A stretch of DNA of 64,000 nucleotides, taken from contig JAUEPE010000002.1 of NCBI GenBank assembly GCA_030403585.1, positions 124,001 through 188,000 of the forward strand, in the 5' to 3' direction. The position numbers were made by a program, and so were the translations under genes. The stretch comes from Frankia sp. RB7. Its GTDB lineage: Bacteria; Pseudomonadota; Alphaproteobacteria; Rhizobiales; Xanthobacteraceae. This document shows, piece after piece, positions 52,606 through 61,685 of this stretch. How positions within the stretch are numbered: position 1 is the stretch's first letter; each line of letters starts with the position of its first letter. A model generated the notes under the pieces. The model was not told where the DNA came from and searched no databases. It saw only the letters and a list, made by a program, of their open reading frames with translations.

Positions 52606-52758
52606 CCCGTCATCCTGAGGTGCGAGTTCCGCGACGCATTGCGTCGCGGGGCGAGCCTCGAAGGATGAACGGCCGAGATGCAGCAGCCGGGCCCGTCGCC
52701 CTTCGAGGCTCACCATACGGCGCGTTGCGCCGCATGATGAGCACCTCAGGGTGACGGG
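52606..52758. repeat. Long palindromic repeat element (about 150 bp)
   Basis: The element is flanked by near-perfect 18-bp inverted arms (CCCGTCATCCTGAGGTGC at 52606 and GCACCTCAGGGTGACGGG at 52741-52758, one mismatch). The interior contains further complementary stretches with CTTCGAGG and GCGTTGCGCCGC. It occupies the gap between lpdA and the threonine-synthase-like gene and matches repeats common in Bradyrhizobium. Confidence 0.8.
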
Positions 52759-52799
52759 GTCGACAGCGAATAAAGCAGAACAAGAAGAGGGCTCACCCC

Positions 52800-54041
52800 A
52801 TGCACGACAACGACAACCTCACCATCGAACGTCCGACCTTCGTCACCCATCTCGAATGCGCGATGGAAGGCGACCATTACGCGGCCGACGAGATCCACAA
52901 CCTCTCCAAGGCCGGCAAACCGCTGCTGGTGCGTTACGATCTCGCCGGAGTGAAGAAGGCGCTGACCAAGGATGCACTCAGCCAGCGCCCCGCCGACATG
53001 TGGCGCTACCGCGAACTGCTGCCCGTGCGCAAATGCAAAGACATCGTCTCGCTCGGCGAAGTGACCACGCCGCTGATCCGGCTGCCCAAGCTTGGCAAGA
53101 AGCTCGGCGGCGGCGAGATCATCGTGAAGGACGAGGGGCGGCTGCCGACCGGCTCGTTCAAGGCGCGCGGCCTCGTGATGGCGGTGTCGATGGGCAAGGC
53201 GCTCGGCATCAAGCACATGGCGATGCCGACCAATGGCAATGCCGGTGCTGCGCTCGCGGCCTACGCAACGTCCTGCGGCATCAAGACCACGATCTTCTGT
53301 CCCGCCGACACGCCGGAGGTGAATGTCAGCGAGATCGAACTGCAGGGCGCGACCGTCTACCGCGTCAACGGCTATATCGATGATTGCGGCAAGATCGTCG
53401 GCGAGGGCAAGGCCAAGGTCGGCTGGTTCGACACATCGACCTTGAAGGAGCCGTACCGCATCGAGGGCAAGAAGACGATGGGACTCGAGCTTGCCGAGCA
53501 ACTCGGCTGGGACGTGCCCGACGTGATCTTCTATCCGACCGGCGGCGGCACCGGCCTGATCGGCATGTGGAAGGCCTTTGACGAGCTGGAGAAGATCGGC
53601 TTCATCGGAAGCAAGCGCCCGCGCATGGTCGCGGTGCAGGCCTCCGGTTGCGCGCCGATGGTGCGGGCCTATGACGCCGGGACCGAGCATGCGACGCGCT
53701 GGGAGGACGCCCACACCATTGCATCCGGCATCCGCGTGCCTCAGGCGATCGGCGACTTCCTGATTTTGCGCGCGGTGCGGCAGAGCAAGGGTTTTGCGAT
53801 AGCGGTCGACGACGACAAGATCTCGGCGGCGCTGAACGAAGCGGCGCGCGAGGAGGGGCTGTTGCTGTGCCCCGAAGGCGCCGCGACCTACGCCGCCTAC
53901 AAGGACAGCCTCGCCGACGGCCGCGTCAGCAAGACCGACCGCGTCATGCTGTTCAACTGCGCCACCGGCCTGAAATACCCGCTACCGCCGGTCACCCGCA
54001 CGCTCGATCGCCACAAGCCGATCGACTACACGCAATTCTAG
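52800..54041 (+). CDS. Threonine-synthase-like PLP enzyme
   Basis: This 413-aa fold-type II PLP enzyme has the lysine-bearing PTGSFKARGL motif (about residues 117-126), NGNAGAALAAYA, and the PLP-phosphate loop PTGGGTGLIGM (about 244-254). The N-terminus (HLECAMEGDHYAADEIHNLS then LLVRYDL) resembles the zinc-ribbon segment of short threonine synthases but has lost all but one cysteine. It probably makes threonine from O-phosphohomoserine or acts as a related lyase. A longer canonical threonine synthase usually occurs elsewhere in these genomes, so it may be a paralogue. It is separated from lpdA by a palindromic repeat. Confidence 0.85.
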   Translation: MHDNDNLTIERPTFVTHLECAMEGDHYAADEIHNLSKAGKPLLVRYDLAGVKKALTKDALSQRPADMWRYRELLPVRKCKDIVSLGEVTTPLIRLPKLGKKLGGGEIIVKDEGRLPTGSFKARGLVMAVSMGKALGIKHMAMPTNGNAGAALAAYATSCGIKTTIFCPADTPEVNVSEIELQGATVYRVNGYIDDCGKIVGEGKAKVGWFDTSTLKEPYRIEGKKTMGLELAEQLGWDVPDVIFYPTGGGTGLIGMWKAFDELEKIGFIGSKRPRMVAVQASGCAPMVRAYDAGTEHATRWEDAHTIASGIRVPQAIGDFLILRAVRQSKGFAIAVDDDKISAALNEAAREEGLLLCPEGAATYAAYKDSLADGRVSKTDRVMLFNCATGLKYPLPPVTRTLDRHKPIDYTQF

Positions 54042-54068
54042 CGCGTCAATTCGTCTCTTCACGAACGA

Positions 54069-54094
54069 TCCCTCTTCCCGTACGCGGGAAGGGA
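54069..54094 (+). terminator. Hairpin after the threonine-synthase-like gene
   Basis: TCCCTCTTCCCG and CGGGAAGGGA form a 10-bp stem with one bulged base and a TACG loop, 27 nt after the stop. The following bases are A-rich rather than T-rich, so this could equally be a dispersed hairpin repeat. Confidence 0.5.
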
Positions 54095-54128
54095 TAAAAG
54101 CAAAAACGACATCGTCGGGGAGAACAAA

Positions 54129-55100
54129 ATGAAGAAGGCCGTCTGGGCCGGGCTGATCGGTATTCTCGCTCTCGCAGGCGCCGCGCGTGCCGACGACTAT
54201 CCGTCGCATCCCATCACCATCATCGTTCCCTTCGCGGCCGGCGGCCCGTCGGATGCGATGGCACGCGTGCTCGCCGAGCGGATGCGGGTCTCGCTCGGCC
54301 AACCCTTCGTGATCGAGAACGTCACCGGTGCCGGCGGCTCGATCGGGGTGGGGCGCGCCGTGCACTCGCCGCTCGACGGTTACACCATCTCCTTCGGCCA
54401 TCTCGGCACGCATGTCGCCAACGGCGCCGTCTACAAGCTCAATTACGACCTCGTCGCCGATCTCGAGCCGGTGGTGCTGCTGCCGAGCAATCCGATGATC
54501 GTGGTCAGCAAGAACGCGGTGCCCGCGACCTCGCTGAAGGAGCTGCTGGCGTGGCTGAAATCGCGCCCGTCGCCGCCAACGGCCGGCACCGCCGGTGCCG
54601 GCTCCGGCAGCCACATCGCCGGCGTCTATTTCGAGAGCGTCTCCGGCATCAAGCTGCAATACGTGCCGTATCGCGGCACCGCGCCCGCGCTGAACGATTT
54701 GATCGCCGGCCAGATCGACGTCATCATCGACCAGACATCCAACTCCATCAACCAGGTTCGCGCCGGCACCATCCGCGCCTACGCCATCACCGACGACAAA
54801 CGCCTGGCCTCGGCGCCCGACATCCCGACCGCGGATGAAGCCGGCCTGAAGGGCTTCAAAATGACGCTGTGGTCGGGCCTGTGGGTGCCGAAGGGCACGC
54901 CGAAGGAGATCGTGACCAGGCTCAATGCGGCCGCCGTGGAAGCGCTGAACGATTCCGCCGTGAAGAAGCAGCTCGAAAGCCAGGGCCTGGAGATGACGCC
55001 AAAGGATCAGCTCACGCCGGAGGCGCTCGGCGCGCGGCAGAAAGCCGAGATCGCAAAATGGTGGCCGATCATCAAGGCGGCGAACATCACGGTGGAGTGA
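54129..55100 (+). CDS. Tripartite tricarboxylate transporter binding protein (TctC/Bug)
   Basis: This 323-aa periplasmic binding protein has a signal peptide (KKAVWAGLIGILALAGAARA) and the Bug/TctC fold. Family segments are YPSHPITIIVPFAAGGPSDA (about residues 24-43), GAGGSIGVGRAVHSPLDGY, VPYRGTAPALNDLIAGQID and SAPDIPTADEAGL. These capture organic acids for TctAB transporters or signalling. No tctAB genes are adjacent, which is usual for the large Bug families of soil bacteria. A GGGGA precedes the ATG at a normal distance. Confidence 0.93.
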   Translation: MKKAVWAGLIGILALAGAARADDYPSHPITIIVPFAAGGPSDAMARVLAERMRVSLGQPFVIENVTGAGGSIGVGRAVHSPLDGYTISFGHLGTHVANGAVYKLNYDLVADLEPVVLLPSNPMIVVSKNAVPATSLKELLAWLKSRPSPPTAGTAGAGSGSHIAGVYFESVSGIKLQYVPYRGTAPALNDLIAGQIDVIIDQTSNSINQVRAGTIRAYAITDDKRLASAPDIPTADEAGLKGFKMTLWSGLWVPKGTPKEIVTRLNAAAVEALNDSAVKKQLESQGLEMTPKDQLTPEALGARQKAEIAKWWPIIKAANITVE

Positions 55101-55122
55101 GGGCGGGTTCGCAACCGCGTAT

Positions 55123-57300
55123 CTATTCCGGCCCCATAAATCCCACCGGCGTCGCCTTGGCGGTCGCATCCTGCGTCACCACGCGCTGGTCGGTCTTGCC
55201 GGCGACCATGCCGCTGCCCTCGAACCGGGCGCGATACACCAGCACGTTCTCCATCACACGCTGGACGTAGTTGCGCGTCTCCGACAGCGGGATGCGCTCG
55301 ACCCAGTCGACCGGATCGATCTTGGGATCCCTGGGGTCGCCATGTGCTTGCACCCATTCGCGCACCCGGCCGCGGCCGGCATTGTAGCCAGCGAAGGTCA
55401 TGATCTGGTTGCCGCGATATTCCGACAGCAGGGCGCTGAGCTCGGCGGCGCCCATCTGCGTGTTGTAGACGGGGTCGGAGACCATCCTGTCCCAATCATA
55501 GGTCACGCCGAACCGCTTCGCCGTATCGCGGCCGGCTTCGGGCGTCACCTGCATCAGCCCGACGGCATTGGCGGCCGACTTGTCACGCTGGTTGAACGAG
55601 CTCTCGGTGCGGGCCACCGAATAGATCACGCTGGTCTCGATCTCGGGCGCGACCTGCTTGTGCTCGGGGATGCCGATGGTCGGGAAGGCGTAATGGTCGA
55701 GCGCCAGCCCGCGCGCCAGCGCCGACTTGCCGACCTCCAGCATGACACGCGCGTCATTGCGCCGGCCGGCGAGCTCGCCGAGCGCTTCGAGCGCCGCGAC
55801 GTCGGTGCTCTCCTTGGCGAAATCCTCGGCGTAGTAATACACCGTGTCGCGCTCGCCGACGTCGTAGAGCATGTCGGCGGCGCGCACGCGTTCGTCCGCG
55901 GGCGGCGTGTCGGCGGAGGCCAGCACGGGCGAGGGCGCGCGCAGCTCGATTCCCTCTTGGCCGAGCCGTGCTCGGGCGAGCTGGCCGTAATAGGCCGTCG
56001 GATAACGCGCGGCGGCCTTGTAGCTCATGCGCGCATCGGCTGTGGCGCCCATGGCTTCGGCCGCGCGGCCGCGCCAGTAATGAGCGCGCGATAGCGCGAA
56101 CGGATTGGGCGAGCCCTCGTCGATGGAGGCGAAGTGCATCATCGCCGTCCTGGGATCGTCGAGATAGCGCAGCGCGATCCAGCCGCACATGAAGTGATAG
56201 TCGACGCGATAGACCTCCATCGCCGGTACCGCAGCCGCGCGCACGACGTCATACGCCGTCTTGAACTTGCCCTGGTCGAGCAGTTTTCGCGCCAGCAGGC
56301 GGCGCTCGCGCCACCAGGCATCCGTATCCTGCGCGGCCATGGTGTCGGGCGCAGCCGCGAGGATCACCTCGGCCGCATCGTCGATGCGATCCTTCTGCAG
56401 ATGCCACTGCGCGCGGCACAGCACATAGCCGAGGTCGCGGCGCGCGTCAGCCGACACGTCGTCGAGATAATCCTTGGCCTTGTTCTCCTTGCCATTGACC
56501 GCGGCGCAGGCCTTGACGATCCCAAGCGCATCCTCGCCGAGCCGCTTGGCGGCGCGCCTTGCGCCGGCGTAGTCCTTGGCGCCGAGGCGCTTGTCCATGC
56601 GGGCGCGATGATCCTCGGCGCTCAAGAGGTCGTGGAAGGCCTCATAAGAGTCCGCCTCGCTACGTTCGGACAATTCCTCCGAGCGCCAGGCCTCGCGCAC
56701 CAGAAGCGCGGCCCTGTCGCTGTCGCCTTCGGCGATGAGCACGCGGGCGAGCGCGAAATTACCCTTGGCGCTGGTCGGCCGGTCCATCGTGAAGGCGTGC
56801 ACGGTCGCCGCATCGGTCCTCTCCTGCCACAGTCGCGCTTCGGCGCGCCGGCGCAGCAGCGCGGCGCTCGGCCAATCCGGATTGGCGGCGAGGAAGGTGG
56901 CGTAACGCTTGAAATTCGCAGTGCTCTCGGAATGGCGCAGCATGAACCAGTCGGCGAGCTTTTGTCCGGCGGGATCGGCAATGCGGTCGCGCGCTGCGGT
57001 CGCGTCATCGGTCTTGCCCTTGCGCGCGAGGTCAATGGCGTCTTTCAGCGCGGCGAGGTCGCCGGTCAGCGCCGGCGGTGCGGGCTTGTCCGCGGGCTCG
57101 TCGTCCTGCTTTTTCGATTTGCGCTTGGCCTCGGCATGTTTGCCGTGCTTGCCGGCCGCAGCATGCCGCTGCTTGCCAGCTTTCGCTTCATGCGTCTTCT
57201 TCGGCGCTGATGACTTGCTCTTCGCTGCCAGCTCCGTCGGAACGAGCGCCAGTGCGGCCATGGCAAATACACACGCGAGTGAGCGTAGGCACTGGTTCAT
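55123..57300 (-). CDS. Soluble lytic murein transglycosylase
   Basis: This 725-aa periplasmic enzyme begins with a signal peptide (LACVFAMAALALVPTELA) and a Lys/His/Ala-rich linker (about residues 28-75). A long helical superhelix domain follows (about 80-540), then the SLT domain with the catalytic Glu in SVARTESSFNQRDKS (about residue 568), AVGLMQVTPEAG, and MTFAGYNAGRGRV. It cleaves peptidoglycan glycan strands. The layout resembles E. coli Slt70 with an additional basic linker. It is divergent from the adenylate cyclase gene and convergent with the TctC-type gene. Confidence 0.95.
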   Translation of the reverse strand: MNQCLRSLACVFAMAALALVPTELAAKSKSSAPKKTHEAKAGKQRHAAAGKHGKHAEAKRKSKKQDDEPADKPAPPALTGDLAALKDAIDLARKGKTDDATAARDRIADPAGQKLADWFMLRHSESTANFKRYATFLAANPDWPSAALLRRRAEARLWQERTDAATVHAFTMDRPTSAKGNFALARVLIAEGDSDRAALLVREAWRSEELSERSEADSYEAFHDLLSAEDHRARMDKRLGAKDYAGARRAAKRLGEDALGIVKACAAVNGKENKAKDYLDDVSADARRDLGYVLCRAQWHLQKDRIDDAAEVILAAAPDTMAAQDTDAWWRERRLLARKLLDQGKFKTAYDVVRAAAVPAMEVYRVDYHFMCGWIALRYLDDPRTAMMHFASIDEGSPNPFALSRAHYWRGRAAEAMGATADARMSYKAAARYPTAYYGQLARARLGQEGIELRAPSPVLASADTPPADERVRAADMLYDVGERDTVYYYAEDFAKESTDVAALEALGELAGRRNDARVMLEVGKSALARGLALDHYAFPTIGIPEHKQVAPEIETSVIYSVARTESSFNQRDKSAANAVGLMQVTPEAGRDTAKRFGVTYDWDRMVSDPVYNTQMGAAELSALLSEYRGNQIMTFAGYNAGRGRVREWVQAHGDPRDPKIDPVDWVERIPLSETRNYVQRVMENVLVYRARFEGSGMVAGKTDQRVVTQDATAKATPVGFMGPE

Positions 57301-57623
57301 TGCGTGGTCCCCCTGCGAAACCAGTACAAACCAAAGTCCGCAAAGACATGCGGCTCAAGAATCAAATCGACATCAGGAACGGTGACACAGCATCGTTTCG
57401 CATTCCTCACGCTGTCGCAACAATGCGGCAAAATACGGATGGAAGACGGGAACTTGTGCAACGAAGGATAGAGTGTGGCCCTTAACCGTCGTTAACGAAT
57501 TAGGGCTCGCCCGACGGTTGTGACGGCTCAGGGCGCCGCCAATGGCCAGATTGCGCGTGTTCCCGAGCCAAAATCCGGTGTATTGAGTTCCCAGACCCAT
57601 CTTTTAGCCTTTGCCCCGCACCT
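57301..57623. other. Divergent intergenic region (slt / adenylate cyclase)
   Basis: No gene is supported in these 323 bases. A perfect 8-bp inverted repeat AACCGTCG/CGACGGTT (57484-57491 and 57512-57519) encloses a short GGGC-TC-GCCC hairpin, and TTAAC occurs twice at 57482-57496. Promoters for both flanking genes must lie here; none could be assigned firmly. Confidence 0.5.
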
Positions 57624-59360
57624 ATGCCGATTTTCAACCAGTCGATCCGGCGCAAGATCGTCGGCATCGCCCTCGGACTGATCGTCCTCATGGTCGTCAC
57701 CGCGATCTTGTCGATGGTGATGTCGAGCCGCGTCGGCCACCTCCTGGACGAGCTGACTGAGCGGTATATTCCCGCCTACGGCCACCTGGCGCGGGCCAAT
57801 GTCCGTTCGCTGGAGCGGGCGCTGGCGATGCGGCGCATAGTGATCTCAAAAATGCAGACCCCGCCGGACGAGGAGGGGTTTGCGGCGCGGCTGAAGATCT
57901 TCAGGGACACTGACGCTCAGGTCGAGCAGGAGGCCGAAGCCGCGCGAAAGCTGATCAACGCGATCATCAATGACGAGAGCACGCCCTCGGACAACGCCGC
58001 GCTTGCCCGGATCGAGACGCGCATCGAGAACGCCGTGACGGAGTTGCGCCGTGAACTGGACGACGAGGACGCCAGGCTGCTGAGGCAGCTCGATGCCAAG
58101 GATTTTGCGAGCGCGCGCGATGTACTTGTCCACGTGGACGCGCTGCGCGACATCTTCAGCCAGCGGATCGACGCGATCCGCGCCGACATGCTGTCCCAGG
58201 TGTTCGTGAGCACGGCGCAGGTGATCCGTCACCAACGCCAGGCGATCATCATCTCGGGCATCGTCACCATCCTCGCGGCAATCGTCGGACTTGCCTTTGC
58301 GATCATGGTCTCCACCGGGATCACCCGCCCGGTCCGGCTCCTGCTGGCCGGCACCCGCGAGGTCGAGGCGGGCCACTTCGACAAGCCCATCAGCGTCTCG
58401 ACGCAGGACGAGATTGGCGAGCTCGCTGCCGCCTTCAACCGCATGGTCGAGCAATTGCGTCAGAACGAGCGTATCCGTGAGACCTTTGGCCGCTACATCG
58501 ATCCCAAGGTGGTACAGGGGCTGATCGACAGGCCCGAGGTCGCCATCGAAGGCCAACGCCGGGTGATGACGATCATGTTTTGCGACATGAGCGGCTTCAC
58601 AGCGATGAGCGAGGGCATGACCCCGCGCGGTCTCGTCAGGGTGATGAACCACTATTTCACGGTGATGTCCGGTCCGATCAGGAACAATCGCGGTGTGATC
58701 GACAAATATATCGGCGACGCCATCATGTCCTATTGGGGGCCGCCCTTCATCGAGGAGGAGGAGCAAGCTGAGTTTGCCTGCCTCGCCGCGCTCGACATGA
58801 CTGACCAGGTGCCCTCGCTCCAGAAGCAGCTCCCGGATCTCCTCGGCATCCGCGCCATGCCGGTGCCGTGCGATCTGCGGATCGGCATTGCCACTGGCGA
58901 GGTCCTGACCGGCAGCATTGGCTCCGAGCTGATGATGAGCTTTACGGTGATGGGCGATGCAGTGAACCTCGCCTCGCGCCTCGAGGCCGTCAACAAGGTC
59001 TATGGCACCCGCATCCTGATCTCGCAGGCGACCGCCGAGGCGATCGGGGCGCGGCTCGAATTGCGCGAGATCGACCGTCTCGCGGTGGTCGGCCAGAGCA
59101 TGCCGCAACCCGTGTTCGAAGTGATGGGCAGGGCGGGCTCGCTAAGCCCGCCGCAGGAGAGCCTGCGCGCGCACTATGCGGAAGGCCTTGCCGCCTATCG
59201 CGCGTGTCGCTTCGACGACGCACGCACCGCGTTCAACGCGGTGCTCGAGAGCGCCCCCGGCGACGGCCCGTCGCGCACCATGCTGGCCCGCATCTCGGAG
59301 TTCGGGGCTACTCCGCCGGCAGCCGATTGGGACGGCGCCTGGCGGTTGGAGAGCAAATAG
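57624..59360 (+). CDS. Membrane adenylate/guanylate cyclase with HAMP domain
   Basis: This 578-aa protein has an N-terminal transmembrane helix (about residues 10-34), a helical periplasmic sensor to about 195, a second helix (AIIISGIVTILAAIVGLAFA, about 200-222), a HAMP domain (about 225-280), and a class III cyclase domain (about 310-490). The metal Asps are in MFCDMSGFTAMSEG and YIGDAIMSYWGPP, the adenine-selective Lys in IDKYIGD, and the transition-state Asn/Arg in GDAVNLASRLEAV. All key residues are present, so it is probably an active adenylate cyclase. The C-terminal 80 residues may form a TPR-like helical piece. It is monocistronic. Confidence 0.95.
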   Translation: MPIFNQSIRRKIVGIALGLIVLMVVTAILSMVMSSRVGHLLDELTERYIPAYGHLARANVRSLERALAMRRIVISKMQTPPDEEGFAARLKIFRDTDAQVEQEAEAARKLINAIINDESTPSDNAALARIETRIENAVTELRRELDDEDARLLRQLDAKDFASARDVLVHVDALRDIFSQRIDAIRADMLSQVFVSTAQVIRHQRQAIIISGIVTILAAIVGLAFAIMVSTGITRPVRLLLAGTREVEAGHFDKPISVSTQDEIGELAAAFNRMVEQLRQNERIRETFGRYIDPKVVQGLIDRPEVAIEGQRRVMTIMFCDMSGFTAMSEGMTPRGLVRVMNHYFTVMSGPIRNNRGVIDKYIGDAIMSYWGPPFIEEEEQAEFACLAALDMTDQVPSLQKQLPDLLGIRAMPVPCDLRIGIATGEVLTGSIGSELMMSFTVMGDAVNLASRLEAVNKVYGTRILISQATAEAIGARLELREIDRLAVVGQSMPQPVFEVMGRAGSLSPPQESLRAHYAEGLAAYRACRFDDARTAFNAVLESAPGDGPSRTMLARISEFGATPPAADWDGAWRLESK

Positions 59361-59465
59361 CCGCCCGCCCGCGAATAATTGATTCTACCCCATAACGATG
59401 TTCGCCGTGACCTAATTTCCGGGCTTAGGTTTGTTGTCCTTGAGGCGTTTGATGGGGATACGCCG

Positions 59466-59642
59466 ATGACAGAACTTGAGGACAGGCTGGAGCGGTTTGA
59501 GACGCTCACCGCCGAATGCGAGCTGATTGTCAGGCTCGCCACCGACAGCAACAAGCGCGAATTCTACCTGAAGCTCGGGGAGCAGTACCGTCAGCTTGCG
59601 GTGGACATGCGCGAGGCGATTGCGACCAGAGCCGCGGCCTGA
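59466..59642 (+). CDS. Small helical protein of unknown function (58 aa)
   Basis: From the ATG at 59466, preceded by GGGGA, the protein reads MTELEDRLERFETLTAECEL and continues as a charged amphipathic helix (ATDSNKREFYLKLGEQYRQL) ending AIATRAAA. It is probably a coiled-coil protein. A longer frame from 59379 is weakly supported. Similar 55-65-aa proteins occur singly in Bradyrhizobium without known function. It follows the adenylate cyclase gene by about 105 nt and may share its transcript. Confidence 0.65.
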   Translation: MTELEDRLERFETLTAECELIVRLATDSNKREFYLKLGEQYRQLAVDMREAIATRAAA

Positions 59643-59839
59643 AATGGCCTAACGGTTCCAAACGCGGCATTCCTGCGTTTGCCGGATCGCACGCGATCGC
59701 AATCCGTTCTTAACGATTGAGACCCATCCTCGAAGGGAAGCGGGTGTGGCGCGGTGCGTTTCCCCGCGATGGGAATGCCAGGGGCAAGGTTGCGATGCGA
59801 CATTGTCCCGAACGTTGGTCGTTCGTTGGTTGACATCCC

Positions 59840-60052
59840 ATGCGTCTGTTTGCGGTCGTCTTGTTTGCGCTTCTGACGGCAGCCTGCAACCAGGAGCAGG
59901 ACGTCACCGGCTCGACCCCGCTCTGCTCGCTGCGGAACTACAGCTCCTACAATCCCCGCGACATGAACCAGTGCGTTGCCGCCTGCAAATCGTGCGACCA
60001 CGGCACTACGGTCACCTGCACCACCTCCTGCACGCTCAAGGGTGCGCGCTGA
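59840..60052 (+). CDS. Cysteine-rich small lipoprotein
   Basis: This 70-aa protein has a lipoprotein signal with lipobox LTAAC (lipidated Cys at about residue 17), so it is anchored in the membrane facing the periplasm. The 54-residue mature part contains six more Cys, in the pattern C-x15-C-x3-C-x2-C-x7-C-x3-C, suggesting disulfides or metal binding. No named family is recognised. No strong ribosome-binding site was seen, but the frame, lipobox and composition support a real gene. It lies between the helical protein and the FAH gene. Confidence 0.75.
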   Translation: MRLFAVVLFALLTAACNQEQDVTGSTPLCSLRNYSSYNPRDMNQCVAACKSCDHGTTVTCTTSCTLKGAR

Positions 60053-60148
60053 GGCGGCTTGCAACGAGCGCAACCGCGCCATCTCCTGCCGCCATCGTCC
60101 CGTCGTTTCGGATCTGCTAAGGCTGGTTCCAGCGTCAGGGGACACCAC

Positions 60149-60997
60149 ATGAAATTCGCAAGCTTCAACATCGACAACGCCACCTCATGGGGCCTGGTGG
60201 AGGGCGACAACGTGGCCGATCTCGGCCCTGTTCTCGGCGATCGCTACCCCGACCTGAAATCGGCGATCGCAGCAGGCGCCCTGGCCGAGGCTGCCAAATC
60301 CGCCGCAGGAGCCAAGCGTCTTCCGCTGTCGAAGATCAAATTCCTGCCGGTGATCCCGAACCCCGACAAGATCCTCTGCATCGGGTTGAACTACGAAAAT
60401 CACCGCAAGGAGACCGGGCGCACCGAGGTCGAGAATCCCACCGTGTTCGGCCGCTTTGCCAACAGCCAGACCGGCCATCTCACCGACATCATCCGCCCAA
60501 GAGTCTCGACCCAGCTCGATTTCGAGGGCGAGCTCGCGGTCGTGATCGGCAAGCCCGGCCGTTACATTTCGCGCAGCGAGGCGTGCGGGCATATCGCAGG
60601 CTATGCCTGCTACAACGAGGGCAGCGTCCGCGACTATCAGCGCCACACCCACCAGTTCACGCCGGGCAAGAATTTTCCCTCGACCGGCGGCTTCGGCCCG
60701 TATCTGGTAACGCCCGACGAAGTCGGCGATGTCGGCCCGCTGCGCTTGCAGACCCGGCTCAACGGCGAGGTGGTGCAGGACACCACGATCGGCCAGATGA
60801 TCTTCGATATCCCGCGCCAGATCGAATATTGCTCGCAGTTCACCCGGCTCGAACCCGGCGACGTCATCGCCACCGGCACGCCGGGCGGCGTCGGCTCCAG
60901 GCGCACGCCGCCGATCTGGATGAAGGCCGGTGATGTCGTCGAGGTCGAGATCGACAAGGTCGGCTGCCTGCGCAACGGGATTGCCGACGAAGCCTGA
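60149..60997 (+). CDS. Fumarylacetoacetate hydrolase-family protein
   Basis: This 282-aa metal-dependent hydrolase has the FAH fold. After a short N-terminal domain, the catalytic region contains CIGLNYENHRKETGRTEVEN, IIRPRVSTQLDFEGELAVVI (acidic metal ligands) and, later, GDVIATGTPGGVGSRRTPP. Members hydrolyse or decarboxylate acylpyruvates in aromatic catabolism and elsewhere, so the substrate is open. The ATG at 60149 is preceded by AGGGGA. It overlaps the cytochrome b561 gene by one base (TGATG). Confidence 0.93.
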   Translation: MKFASFNIDNATSWGLVEGDNVADLGPVLGDRYPDLKSAIAAGALAEAAKSAAGAKRLPLSKIKFLPVIPNPDKILCIGLNYENHRKETGRTEVENPTVFGRFANSQTGHLTDIIRPRVSTQLDFEGELAVVIGKPGRYISRSEACGHIAGYACYNEGSVRDYQRHTHQFTPGKNFPSTGGFGPYLVTPDEVGDVGPLRLQTRLNGEVVQDTTIGQMIFDIPRQIEYCSQFTRLEPGDVIATGTPGGVGSRRTPPIWMKAGDVVEVEIDKVGCLRNGIADEA

Positions 60998-61557
60998 TGC
61001 CCGTGGAAGAGACGACGGCATACGCGCCGCTGCTGCGCAGGATTCACTGGGCAACAGCGGTGCTCTTCATCACTGCCATGCTGATCGGCTTCTATTGCGG
61101 ATTTCAGCCGCCGGGCACCTCGCCGCGCCGCGAACTGTTGGAAGTGCACAAATCGCTCGGCATGACGCTTTTGTTCCTGTCGGTGCTGCGGCTGATGGTG
61201 CGCGCGGCGACCAAGGTGCCGCCCGAGTCGTCGTCATTCGGCGCGCTGGTGCGGCTCGCCGCGCGGCTCAATCATGTCGCGCTTTATCTCATCCTGTTCG
61301 CGATGCCGCTCACCGGCTACGCGTTCTCGTCGGCCGGCGGCTATTCGCTAAAATACTTCTGGACGTTCAGCTGGCCACGTTTGCTGACCGACAGTCCGCA
61401 GATCGCCCATGCCGGCGAGGTCGCGCACGATACGCTGGCCTATGTCGTCTATGCCGTCGTGGCCCTGCACATCGCGGCGACCTTTTGGCATGCGCTGGCG
61501 ATGCGTGATGGAACATTGGCGCGGATGTGGCCGCGATCGGGGAACAGCGCAAACTGA
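60997..61557 (+). CDS. Cytochrome b561
   Basis: This 186-aa integral membrane protein has four hydrophobic segments and the histidines expected of bacterial b561: RRIHWATAVLF (about residue 17), LLEVHKSLGMTLLF (about 50), LNHVALYLILFAMPLTGY (about 90) and VVALHIAATFWHALAMRDG near the C-terminus. Such proteins carry electrons between quinol and periplasmic acceptors. Its ATG overlaps the FAH stop, so the two are cotranslated. The partner redox protein is not identifiable here. Confidence 0.93.
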   Translation: MPVEETTAYAPLLRRIHWATAVLFITAMLIGFYCGFQPPGTSPRRELLEVHKSLGMTLLFLSVLRLMVRAATKVPPESSSFGALVRLAARLNHVALYLILFAMPLTGYAFSSAGGYSLKYFWTFSWPRLLTDSPQIAHAGEVAHDTLAYVVYAVVALHIAATFWHALAMRDGTLARMWPRSGNSAN

Positions 61558-61685
61558 CGGTGGCGGGGCACCGGAACGATTTCCATGAAGCCGGCGCGGA
61601 CGGACCTGGCCGCCGTTGCACGTTTGGAACCCCGCCGATTCCCGGGCGTTCTCTGCCGGGCAATAAACGCATCGAGGCTGGGCGC

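Noticed and set aside
61558..61685. Cobalamin riboswitch ahead of the cobalt genes
   Set aside because: No GCCACTG-type B12 box or the surrounding conserved helices were found by eye.
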